A DNA stretch of 64,000 nucleotides, from NCBI RefSeq assembly GCF_940677205.1, contig NZ_OW712331.1, positions 1,798,001 to 1,862,000 on the forward strand, in the 5' to 3' direction. Position numbers and translations under genes: made by a program. This DNA comes from [Clostridium] colinum (GTDB lineage Bacteria; Bacillota; Clostridia; Lachnospirales; CAG-274). This document shows, in pieces, positions 35,655 through 43,994 of this stretch. A model generated the notes under the pieces. The model ran no database searches. It was not told the origin of the DNA and saw only the letters and a program-made list of their open reading frames with translations. Every line of letters starts with the position of its first letter. Positions within the stretch are counted from its first letter, which is position 1.

Positions 35655-35719
35655 CTGTATTATTTTCTTCTATTATTAGTTAATATTATTCTTATGCTAA
35701 TTAATGTTATTTTTAATCT

Positions 35720-35748
35720 TTGACATAAATTTTATATTATAGTAAAAT
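35720..35748 (+). promoter_or_regulatory. Promoter of uvrA
   Basis: Perfect -35 TTGACA (35720-35725), 17-nt spacer and -10 TAAAAT (35743-35748), with the same boxes and spacing as the bio promoter. It lies 135 bp before the uvrA start. No SOS box is apparent. Confidence 0.7.
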
Positions 35749-35883
35749 TTAGATATAATCTAGTTTAATTATTTTAATAGAAAATTAATTAAATGTAATA
35801 ATAAAAATAAAACTTAAATATTTTCATATTTATTATTCTATATAAAAACTATACAATTTTTAAATTATAGAAAGGAGATAAAA

Positions 35884-38715
35884 ATGCACAAACAACAGAT
35901 AACTATAAAAGGCGCTAGAGAAAATAATCTTAAAAATATAGATTTAACTATACCAAGAGATAAGCTTGTAGTTTTTACAGGGCTTAGTGGCTCTGGTAAA
36001 TCTAGCCTTGCTTTTGACACTATATATGCAGAAGGCCAAAGAAGATATGTAGAAAGCCTATCTTCATATGCTAGACATTTTTTAGGCCAAATGGAAAAGC
36101 CTGATGTAGACTATATTGAAGGCTTGTCTCCTGCAATATCTATAGACCAAAAAACAACTAATAATAACCCTCGTTCAACAGTAGGTACTGTTACAGAAAT
36201 ATATGATTACCTTAGGTTATTATTTGCGCGTATAGGTAAGCCTCATTGTCCAAAATGTGGCAAAGAAATTAAAAAACAAACTATAGACCAAATTGTAGAC
36301 CAAATATGTAGCCTAGAAGAAAAAACAAAAATACAAATATTAGCTCCTATTGTTAGAGACCGTAAAGGAGAGCATATAAAGCTTTTAGAAGATGCTAAAA
36401 AAAGTGGCTATGTTAGAGTTAGAATAGACGGTAATATATACGATTTATCAGAAAAAATAAAGCTAGAAAAAAATAAAAAACACAACATAGAAATAATTAT
36501 AGATAGATTAGTTGTTAAAGATGATATAAAAACTCGTCTTACAGACTCTATAGAAACTGCTATGAGCCTTACAGATGGTATAATAATTGTAGATACTAAC
36601 GGTAAAGATTTAAAATTTAGCCAAAACTTCGCTTGTGAAAACTGCCACATAAATATAGAAGAAATAGAGCCTCGCTCCTTTTCTTTTAACAGCCCTCAAG
36701 GAGCTTGTGAAGACTGTACAGGACTTGGTGTAAAGCTTATTTTTGACCCAGATATTATTGTGCCAAATCCTGACCTTTCTTTAGCACAAGGAGCTATAAA
36801 TGCTTCTGGTTGGAATTCTATAAACAATGCAAACTCTATGTCTAATAGTATATTTTATGCACTATCTGAAAAATATAATTTTTCTTTACACACACCTTAT
36901 AAAGATTTACCAAATAAAATTAAAGATATTTTAATGTATGGAACAAAAGGTGAAAAAATAGATATACAATGGGAAGGACAAAACGGATATAGAGAATATT
37001 CTTATTCTTTTGAAGGTATAGTAAACAATTTAGAACGAAGATATAAAGAATCTTCAGATGTAATGAAACAAGAATTAGAACAATATATGGTTAATGTTAC
37101 TTGTAAAAGTTGTAAAGGAGAACGTTTAAAGCCTGAAATTTTAGCTGTTACTATTAATGGTAAAAATATATCCCAAATAACTAATATATCTATAAAAGAT
37201 GCAAAAAAATTTTTTGATGAACTTGTTTTATCTGAAAAAGAAAAATTTATAGGCGAACAAATATTAAAAGAAATAAACGCAAGAATAGGATTTTTAGTGG
37301 ATGTAGGTCTTGACTATCTTTCTCTTTCAAGAACAGCCGGGACATTATCTGGTGGCGAATCTCAAAGGATAAGGCTAGCTACTCAAATAGGCTCAGGGCT
37401 TGTAGGATGTTTATATATATTAGACGAGCCTAGCATAGGACTGCACCAACGAGATAATGATAAACTTTTAAACACATTAAACCATTTAAAAGATATAGGC
37501 AACACGCTTATTGTTGTAGAACACGACGAAGACACTATGCGTCAAGCAGATTTTATAGTAGATATAGGTCCAAAAGCTGGTGAACACGGTGGTGAAGTTG
37601 TATTTGCCGGTACTTATGATGAAATATTAAAGTGTGAAAACTCCTTAACTGGTGGTTATCTTAGCGGTAGATTAGCTATACCTATACCAAAAGAACGTTT
37701 AAAGCCTACAAAAAATAAAATTTCTATAAAAGGTGCTTATGAAAATAACTTAAAAAAAGTAAATGTAGATATACCTCTTGGGCTTTTTGTCTGTGTAACA
37801 GGTGTATCTGGCTCTGGTAAAAGCTCTCTTGTAAATCAAGTTTTATATAAAACTTTAGCTAAAGAGCTTAATAGAGCAAAATGTAAATCTGGTAAGGCAA
37901 AGTCTATAACGGGACTTGAGAATCTTGATAAAGTAATAGATATTGACCAATCACCTATCGGAAGAACTCCTCGTTCAAATCCTGCTACCTATACAGGTGT
38001 TTTTGATCTTATTAGAGATTTATTTGCCGAAACACAAGATGCTAAAATACGTGGATTTAAAAAAGGACGTTTTAGTTTTAATGTAAAAGGCGGTAGATGT
38101 GAAGCTTGTTCTGGTGATGGTATTATAAAAATAGAAATGCACTTTTTACCAGATGTATATGTTCCTTGTGAAGTATGCGGTGGTAAAAGATATAACAGAG
38201 AAACTTTAGAAATAAAATATAAAGGTAAAAATATATACGATATTTTAAACATGACTGTAGAAGAAGCCTTGACTTTTTTTGAAAATATACCTAAAATAAA
38301 AGAAAAACTACAAGCAATATCTGATGTTGGTCTGTCTTATATTAGGCTTGGACAATCTTCCACTACTCTTTCTGGTGGCGAAGCCCAAAGAGTAAAGCTA
38401 GCAACAGAGCTTAGCAAACGCCCAACAGGAAAGACTATATATGTATTAGACGAACCAACAACTGGTCTTCATACCTATGATGTTCATAGACTTATAAATA
38501 TTATTAAACGTCTTGTATCTTCTGGTAATTCTGTTGTTGTTATAGAGCATAACCTTGATGTTATAAAAACTGCCGATTATATTATAGATTTAGGGCCAGA
38601 AGGTGGTGACGGTGGTGGCACAATAGTTGCTATTGGAACACCAGAAGAAGTTGCTATGTGTGAAAAATCTTACACCGGAAAATATTTAAAACCAATTTTG
38701 TTTAAAAATACTTAG
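35884..38715 (+). CDS. uvrA: Excinuclease ABC subunit A
   Basis: A 943-residue tandem ABC ATPase that finds DNA lesions and loads UvrB. Walker A motifs are GLSGSGKSS and GVSGSGKSS. Zinc modules include CPKCG, the CENC...CEDC pair and CEAC...CEVCGG. ABC signatures are [12 protein letters not shown] and [12 protein letters not shown], with Walker [14 protein letters not shown] and [20 protein letters not shown] gives the start. Full length. Confidence 0.98.
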   Translation: MHKQQITIKGARENNLKNIDLTIPRDKLVVFTGLSGSGKSSLAFDTIYAEGQRRYVESLSSYARHFLGQMEKPDVDYIEGLSPAISIDQKTTNNNPRSTVGTVTEIYDYLRLLFARIGKPHCPKCGKEIKKQTIDQIVDQICSLEEKTKIQILAPIVRDRKGEHIKLLEDAKKSGYVRVRIDGNIYDLSEKIKLEKNKKHNIEIIIDRLVVKDDIKTRLTDSIETAMSLTDGIIIVDTNGKDLKFSQNFACENCHINIEEIEPRSFSFNSPQGACEDCTGLGVKLIFDPDIIVPNPDLSLAQGAINASGWNSINNANSMSNSIFYALSEKYNFSLHTPYKDLPNKIKDILMYGTKGEKIDIQWEGQNGYREYSYSFEGIVNNLERRYKESSDVMKQELEQYMVNVTCKSCKGERLKPEILAVTINGKNISQITNISIKDAKKFFDELVLSEKEKFIGEQILKEINARIGFLVDVGLDYLSLSRTAGTLSGGESQRIRLATQIGSGLVGCLYILDEPSIGLHQRDNDKLLNTLNHLKDIGNTLIVVEHDEDTMRQADFIVDIGPKAGEHGGEVVFAGTYDEILKCENSLTGGYLSGRLAIPIPKERLKPTKNKISIKGAYENNLKKVNVDIPLGLFVCVTGVSGSGKSSLVNQVLYKTLAKELNRAKCKSGKAKSITGLENLDKVIDIDQSPIGRTPRSNPATYTGVFDLIRDLFAETQDAKIRGFKKGRFSFNVKGGRCEACSGDGIIKIEMHFLPDVYVPCEVCGGKRYNRETLEIKYKGKNIYDILNMTVEEALTFFENIPKIKEKLQAISDVGLSYIRLGQSSTTLSGGEAQRVKLATELSKRPTGKTIYVLDEPTTGLHTYDVHRLINIIKRLVSSGNSVVVIEHNLDVIKTADYIIDLGPEGGDGGGTIVAIGTPEEVAMCEKSYTGKYLKPILFKNT

Positions 38716-38724
38716 GAGAAAAAA

Positions 38725-39015
38725 ATGAAGGATATAGTAGAAAATTTTATAAATGCAAAAAATATATTAAATGAAACTTTTAACTGTAATGATGATTTTT
38801 TTATTAAACCTTTAGTAAATAAAAAATGGACTATAAAAGATAATGATGGTATATTCTTTTTAACCTATATAGATGATAGCAACAAGGCCAAAGATTGTGT
38901 AATAGTGAAAAAAAATAATGAACCTATGATTTATAAAAAAGAAAACTATACAATGGTTATAGGTATAGAATGTGTAAAATTAGCTTTCATTTTAGATAAT
39001 AACAATTTATTATAA
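38725..39015 (+). CDS. Small conserved-looking protein of unknown function
   Basis: A 96-residue soluble protein I do not recognise. It reads as an alpha/beta fold: helix at residues 2-17, then strands around KWTIKDNDGIFFLTYI, CVIVKKNNEPMIYKK and YTMVIGIECVKLAFIL. AGGAG lies before the ATG, 9 bp past uvrA, so it is probably co-transcribed with uvrA and followed by a strong terminator. A DNA-repair link is only inferred from position. Confidence 0.65.
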   Translation: MKDIVENFINAKNILNETFNCNDDFFIKPLVNKKWTIKDNDGIFFLTYIDDSNKAKDCVIVKKNNEPMIYKKENYTMVIGIECVKLAFILDNNNLL

Positions 39016-39020
39016 AAATT

Positions 39021-39077
39021 AATATTAAAAGGTTGATTTTAAGATATTTAAATCTTATAAATCAACCTTTTAATATT
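39021..39077 (+). terminator. Terminator of the uvrA unit
   Basis: A 19-bp perfect outer stem (39021-39039 and 39059-39077) with an inner loop that can pair further, ending in a T-run. Its right arm overlaps the left copy of the 8-bp direct repeat flanking repeat copy F. Confidence 0.8.
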
Positions 39078-39080
39078 ATT

Positions 39081-39293
39081 AGATTGTAGACAAACTATTT
39101 TAGCGATAATTTCTTATTTTTATGTAAAACATAAAAATATTAATCACAATACAGAGCTTTGCCTCGTGTTGTGTAAAAAGCTAAATTTATAAGGCTTTAT
39201 CCCTTGTGTGAAAAAATTAGCTTTTTTCATACAGTACCTCAAAAAATAATCTTGTTATTTTTTTGAAAGGTTGTAGACAAAGTCTACAACCTC
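39081..39293 (+). repeat. Dispersed structured repeat, copy F (best preserved)
   Basis: A 213-bp element between the convergent uvrA unit and trmB. It begins AGATTGTAGACAAAC and ends GTCTACAACCTC, imperfect terminal inverted repeats. ATATTATT abuts both ends (39073-39080 and 39294-39301). Five hairpins are visible: 39116-39138; 39145-39173; 39175-39226 (AAAAAGCTAAATTT/AAAATTAGCTTTTT); 39241-39263; and the terminator AGGTTGTAGAC/GTCTACAACCT at 39268-39292. The last lies 16 bp past the trmB stop and probably serves as its terminator. Confidence 0.78.
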
Positions 39294-39307
39294 ATATTAT
39301 TTAAACT

Positions 39308-39952
39308 TTATTTTTTATAATAAGCCTCTAGTCTATATATAGGCATACCTATACCTGAAAACTTTTCTTCATATTCTGTTTTAACGTTGCCTTCAAAGTC
39401 TGAGTTATGTAAATCTAAAGATATATTATGTAAACGCCAACCTTTATCCGCAAACTCATTTAAAGAAAATTCAAATAATAGCCTATTGTCTGTTTTAAAA
39501 AACACTTCCCCACCATCTACAAATAGTTCTTCATATAAATTTAAAAAGTTTTTATGAGTAAGTCTTCTTTTTGCCCATTTTTTCTTATTCGGCCACGGGT
39601 CACAAAAGTTTATATATATTCTATCTATTTCTTTTGGCTCAAAATAATTAAGTAGCTCTTTAACATCTGCTACAAAAAATACTATATTTTTACCTACACC
39701 TTTTTCTCTGCCCTTTTTTAATGCACTAACTATAACATTTGTCTGTCTTTCTATAGCTATATAATTAATATTAGGGTTTAAAATACTCATAGTAGTTAAA
39801 AACTGACCCTTACCTGTACCTATCTCTATATGTATAGGGTTATCATTGCCAAAAATTTCTCTCCATTTACCCTTATTTTGTTCTGGTTGATGAATAAATC
39901 TATCATTTGTATTTAATTCATTATCGCCCCACGGCTTTTTTCTTAAACGCAT
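39308..39952 (-). CDS. trmB: tRNA (guanine-N7-)-methyltransferase
   Basis: A 214-residue SAM-dependent enzyme that makes m7G46 in tRNA. The SAM loop is IEIGTGKGQFL, followed by NYIAIERQTNV, VADVKELL, the catalytic-site block INFCDPWPNKKKWAKRRL and FFKTDNR. AAGGAG precedes the ATG. Length is usual. It stands alone between convergent and divergent neighbours. Confidence 0.97.
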   Translation of the reverse strand: MRLRKKPWGDNELNTNDRFIHQPEQNKGKWREIFGNDNPIHIEIGTGKGQFLTTMSILNPNINYIAIERQTNVIVSALKKGREKGVGKNIVFFVADVKELLNYFEPKEIDRIYINFCDPWPNKKKWAKRRLTHKNFLNLYEELFVDGGEVFFKTDNRLLFEFSLNEFADKGWRLHNISLDLHNSDFEGNVKTEYEEKFSGIGMPIYRLEAYYKK

Positions 39953-40077
39953 ATTTTTACTCCTTAAAAAATTTTATGATTTTATTAGATTATAACATAT
40001 TTATTAAAAATTTCAACATTTAACAATTTATATAAATATGTTAAAATATTTTTAAATAATTTTTAAGGAGATATATT

Positions 40078-41135
40078 ATGCAAAATATTAGTGTAGATTT
40101 AGCTCAAAAAATTGTAGATGCAATAAATCAAATTTGTAAATATAATATAAACTTTATAGATAAAGACGGTATTGTAATAGCTAGTACAAATCAAAAACGT
40201 ATTAATACATTTAATCAAGCTGGATTAAATGCAATAAAAACAAAAACAACAGTTATAGTAGATAATGATGATTGTTATTTAGGCTCAAAAAAAGGTATTA
40301 ATACACCTATATTTATAAACGAAGAACCTATAGCCGTAATAGGTGTTAGTGGTGAGCCTAAAGAAATTGATAAATATATATTTTTAGCTATAAAAATAAC
40401 TGAAATATTCTTAAAAGAAAATATTCTAAAAGAAAGTTTGTCTAATAAATTTACACAAATTAATTATATTGTACAAACATATCTTTATAACCAAAAAGAA
40501 AAATATGAACATACACTAAAAATTTTAGATAAATTAAATGTAGATATAAAAACTAATTATTATGCTATAACTATAATTTTAAAAATATTAAGATAATAGA
40601 AAAAGATATAAAACATTTTTTTAAACAATGTGGTTGTATATTAAACACTTATATATATCCTTTAGAATTTGTAGGTTTTTTACCTGAAAATAATCTTGAT
40701 ATGCTAAAAAATAATTTATCAAATTTTGCAAGTTCATATAAAGATATAATAAAAATAGGTATAGGTAATAGCACTAACTTAGAAAATATAAATATATCTT
40801 ATAAAAATTCTAATATAGCTATATCATATATTAAAGAAAATATAAATTTTAAATTTTATGATGATTTTAGCTTAGAAATATTATTAAATAGTATATCAAA
40901 AGATTTAAAAGAAAAATATATAAATAATGTAATAAATAATTTAAGCAAAGATGAGATAAATTTATTAAAAATATATTTTGAAAATAATATGGAGCTGAAA
41001 AACACTGCAAATACTTTATTTATACATATAAATACCCTTCAATATAAATTAGATAAAATACATAAAAAAATTGGCTTTAACCCTAGATTATTTAAAGATG
41101 CAAATTTTTTATATATATTAATTAATTTATTATAA
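40078..41135 (+). pseudogene. cdaR: CdaR/SdaR-like sugar-diacid regulator, broken by a frameshift
   Basis: Two pieces in different frames make one protein of about 350 residues. Piece 1 (40078-40596) carries the sugar-diacid recognition domain (SVDLAQKIVDAINQICKYNIN, DKDGIVIAST). Piece 2 resumes in the +2 frame from about 40580 (FKNIKIIEKDIKHFFKQ) and ends with the PucR-type HTH LKNTANTLFIHINTLQYKLDKI. The switch falls near the TTTTAAAAA run at 40577-40585. AAGGAG starts piece 1. CdaR activates glycerate/glucarate genes, fitting the neighbouring glycerate kinase. A sequencing error is possible. Confidence 0.8.
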
Positions 41136-41156
41136 ATTGTTATTAATAACAATTTT

Positions 41157-41185
41157 TTTACATTTTATATAATTATTTATATTAT
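41157..41185 (+). promoter_or_regulatory. Promoter of the glycerate kinase operon
   Basis: TTTACA (41157-41162), a 17-nt spacer and TATTAT (41180-41185). The predicted start near 41192 is about 10 nt before the large hairpin that covers the ribosome binding site. Confidence 0.55.
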
Positions 41186-41200
41186 ATAAAATATAGCAAA

Positions 41201-41245
41201 TACCTCCCATTATTTATATAATAACTATATAAATAATGGGAGGTA
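41201..41245 (+). promoter_or_regulatory. Perfect hairpin sequestering the glycerate kinase ribosome binding site
   Basis: Arms of 20 bp (41201-41220 and 41226-41245) match perfectly around a 5-nt loop. The right arm contains GGGAGG, the Shine-Dalgarno of the gene starting at 41251, and the left arm carries the complementary CCTCCC. In RNA this would hide the ribosome binding site. As DNA it is also a good operator-like palindrome for the adjacent CdaR-like regulator. Which role it plays cannot be decided from sequence. Confidence 0.75.
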
Positions 41246-41250
41246 ATAGT

Positions 41251-42396
41251 ATGAAAGTTGTTATAGCAATAGATTCTTTAAAAGGTAGTTTATCATCTAC
41301 TATGGCTGGTAATGTAATAAAACAAGGTATTAATAATGTAATACCTAATGCAAATGTTGTTGTCAAACCTTTAGCCGATGGTGGTGAAGGGACTGTTGAA
41401 GCATTGGTAAATGGTATGGGTGGGTACATAGAAAAAGTTATTGTTTTAGACCCTTTAGGTAAAAAAATAGAAAGTAGCTACGGTATTATTAAAGAGAGTA
41501 ATACGGCTATTATAGAAATGGCAATGGCTGCTGGCCTAACCCTTGTACCAGAAAATTTAAGAAACCCTTTAAATGCAACAACTTATGGTGTTGGACAATT
41601 AATAAAAGACGCTATATCAAAAGGTATTAAAAACTTTATAATCGGTATAGGCGGTAGTGCTACAAATGATGGTGGTATTGGTATGCTACAATCTTTAGGC
41701 TTTGACTTTTTAGATAGTAATAATAACCAAATTGAGCTTGGTGCAAAAGGAATTAAAAATCTTGTAAAAATAGAAACAAAAAATAAACTTAAAGAACTAG
41801 ATGATTGTACATTTAATATAGCTTGTGATGTTAATAACCCTCTATGTGGAGCAAATGGTTCTAGCGCTATATATGGCCCACAAAAAGGTGCTACACCAGA
41901 TATGGTAGAAGAACTAGATAACCTACTAAAACATTATGCAAGTTTAACTTCTAAATTATTAAATAAAGATAACTCAAATGTAGATGGAGTTGGTGCTGCT
42001 GGTGGGATTGGTTTTGCATTTTTATCCTTTTTAAATGCAAATTTACAATCTGGTATACAAATAATACTTAAATATATAAACTTAGAAAATGAAATAAAAG
42101 ATGCTAACATAGTTATAACTGGTGAAGGCAGGCTTGATAATCAAACAGCTATGGGCAAAGCCCCTATTGGTGTTGCAAAGCTTGCTAAAAAATATAATAA
42201 AACAGTAATTGCTTTTTCTGGTTGTGCAACAGAAGATGCTAAGGCTTGTAACAAAGAAGGTATTGATGCCTATTTCCCTATTATACAAAAAGCTGATACT
42301 TTAGAAAATTTATTAAAAGAAGATGTTGCTAAAGAAAATCTTCTCTCTACAACGGAGCAAGTATTTAATCTAATAAAAATATTAAGGGGTGAATAA
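41251..42396 (+). CDS. glxK: Glycerate kinase (GarK/GlxK family)
   Basis: A 381-residue glycerate 2-kinase-type enzyme that phosphorylates D-glycerate to phosphoglycerate. Family blocks are VVIAIDSLKGSLSS, KPLADGGEGTVEAL, GIGGSATNDGGIGM, DVNNPLCGANGSSAIYGPQKGA and VITGEGRLDNQTAMGKAP. An upstream in-frame ATG lies inside the GGGAGG site, so I start at MKVVIAI. It overlaps no gene but is directly followed by the permease. Confidence 0.95.
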   Translation: MKVVIAIDSLKGSLSSTMAGNVIKQGINNVIPNANVVVKPLADGGEGTVEALVNGMGGYIEKVIVLDPLGKKIESSYGIIKESNTAIIEMAMAAGLTLVPENLRNPLNATTYGVGQLIKDAISKGIKNFIIGIGGSATNDGGIGMLQSLGFDFLDSNNNQIELGAKGIKNLVKIETKNKLKELDDCTFNIACDVNNPLCGANGSSAIYGPQKGATPDMVEELDNLLKHYASLTSKLLNKDNSNVDGVGAAGGIGFAFLSFLNANLQSGIQIILKYINLENEIKDANIVITGEGRLDNQTAMGKAPIGVAKLAKKYNKTVIAFSGCATEDAKACNKEGIDAYFPIIQKADTLENLLKEDVAKENLLSTTEQVFNLIKILRGE

Positions 42397-42397
42397 A

Positions 42398-43660
42398 ATG
42401 GAAATAGAAATAACTACATTAGGTGCTTTAATTGGTCTTATATTAGCTATATCTCTTATTATAGCAAAAATTCAACCAACATATAGCCTTATAATTGGAG
42501 CTTTAGTTGGTGGTATAATCGGTGGCGCTTCTTTAGTAGATACTGTTAATATAATGGTTTACGGTGCTAAAGATATTATATCATCTGTACTTAGAATTAT
42601 CACATCTGGTATTTTAGCTGGTGTATTAATAAAAACTGGCTCTGCTAAAAAAATAGCCGATGTTATAGTCTGTAAGCTAGGAGACAAAATGGCTATTGTA
42701 GCTATCGCTATATCTGCTATGATTTTATGTACCGTTGGTGTTTTTGTTGATATTACTGTTATTACTGTTGCTCCTATTGCACTTGCTATTGGACAAAAAA
42801 CTAATATAAATAAAATGTCTGTTTTATTAGCCATGGTAGGTGGTGGTAAAGCCGGTAATATTATTTCTCCAAACCCTAACACAATATCTGTATCTGAAAA
42901 TCTTAAAGTACCTTTAACCTCTATTATAATAGAAAACATTATACCTGCAATTGTTGGTCTTATAGTTACTATTTTACTTGCAAAATTTATTAGTACAAGA
43001 AAAGCAGAATCTATTACTAACAAAGATTTATCTGAAGATATAGATGAAAAACTACCTTCTTTTTTAATGGCAATATTAGGTCCTTTAGTAGTTATTATAT
43101 TATTGTCTTTAAGGTCTATTTTAAATATTGCAGTTGACCCATTAATAGCTTTACCAGTTGGTGGTATTGTTTGTGCTTTAGTTACTGGTAATGCTAAGAA
43201 CATTGGAGAATATTTTAATTTTGGTTTATCTAAAGTTATGCCTGTTGCCATTTTATTAATAGGTACTGGCACAATAGCTGGTGTTATAAAAGCATCTAAT
43301 CTACAAACAGATTTTATTGCATTATTAGATGCTGCTAATATGCCTATACTATTATTAGCCCCTATATCTGGTATATTAATGGCAGGTGCTACTGCCTCTA
43401 CAACTGCAGGCGCTACAATAGCCTCCTCTACTTTTGGTAACGTTATACTAGATGCAGGCATACCTGCTGTTTCTGGTGGTGCTATGATGCATGCCGGTGC
43501 TACTGTTATAGACTCTTTACCTCATGGTTCATTTTTCCATGCAACAGCTGGTGCAGTAAATACAAACTTTCCTAATAGATTAAAATTAATACCTTATGAA
43601 GTGTTAATAGGTTTATCTATAACTATAACTTCTATTATATACTATTTAATAACTAAATAA
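42398..43660 (+). CDS. GntP-family permease (probable glycerate/gluconate transporter)
   Basis: A 420-residue membrane protein with about 12-14 helices. GntP-family features include GALVGGIIGGAS, the GVFVDITVITVAPIALA segment, GGGKAGNIISPNPNT and the C-terminal GGAMMHAGATVIDSLPHGSFFH. In this operon glycerate is the likely substrate. A GTG upstream overlaps the AAGGGGTG site, so I start at MEIEITT, one base after the kinase stop codon. Confidence 0.88.
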   Translation: MEIEITTLGALIGLILAISLIIAKIQPTYSLIIGALVGGIIGGASLVDTVNIMVYGAKDIISSVLRIITSGILAGVLIKTGSAKKIADVIVCKLGDKMAIVAIAISAMILCTVGVFVDITVITVAPIALAIGQKTNINKMSVLLAMVGGGKAGNIISPNPNTISVSENLKVPLTSIIIENIIPAIVGLIVTILLAKFISTRKAESITNKDLSEDIDEKLPSFLMAILGPLVVIILLSLRSILNIAVDPLIALPVGGIVCALVTGNAKNIGEYFNFGLSKVMPVAILLIGTGTIAGVIKASNLQTDFIALLDAANMPILLLAPISGILMAGATASTTAGATIASSTFGNVILDAGIPAVSGGAMMHAGATVIDSLPHGSFFHATAGAVNTNFPNRLKLIPYEVLIGLSITITSIIYYLITK

Positions 43661-43784
43661 TAAAAAATACTAAATCTTTAAATAAGGTTAAATATGCAAT
43701 TTTAATAAAAAAATAACAGTTGATTCTATTTTATGTAATACTAACTTTAAATAATATAAAAATTAACCTATACTATTAAACTGA

Positions 43785-43990
43785 AGATAAAATATTTTAA
43801 ACTAATTTTTTCATTTTTATGTTTTGTATAAACATTATAATCACAAGACGGGGCAAAACTCATATTGTGAAAAAGGTATATTTCTAGGGCTTTATTAGAC
43901 ATTATGCAAAGAAATTAACTTTTTTCATACAATGTCTTAAAAAAATAATCTTGTTATTTTTTTAAAGGCTGTAGATTAATCTACAGCCTT
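43785..43990 (+). repeat. Dispersed structured repeat, copy G
   Basis: About 206 bp between convergent genes. It keeps AGATAAAATATTTTA at the left, hairpin 1 around CATTTTTATG, CACAAGACGGGGC...TATTGTG (hairpin 2), the A/T hairpin AAAAAAATAATCTTGTTATTTTTTT, and the terminal stem AAGGCTGTAGATT/AATCTACAGCCTT at 43965-43990. The terminal stem differs from copy F at both sides of one pair (T-A to C-G), so pairing is kept. It ends 4 bp before the stop codon of the heptad-repeat gene. No clear flanking duplication. Confidence 0.65.
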
Positions 43991-43994
43991 AGCT

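Noticed and set aside
39142-39236. Possible 28-residue peptide on the minus strand of repeat copy F, with a GAGGT-like site before ATG
   Set aside because: Copies C, E and G have stop codons or lack the start at the same place, so coding is not conserved; hairpin structure is.
42559-43461. 300-codon frame opposite the GntP-type permease
   Set aside because: Antisense shadow of a membrane-protein gene with clear family motifs on the plus strand; no ribosome binding site and no recognisable domain.
43785-43990. Target-site duplication around repeat copy G
   Set aside because: No exact direct repeat abuts both ends; only short AT-rich matches that are expected by chance.
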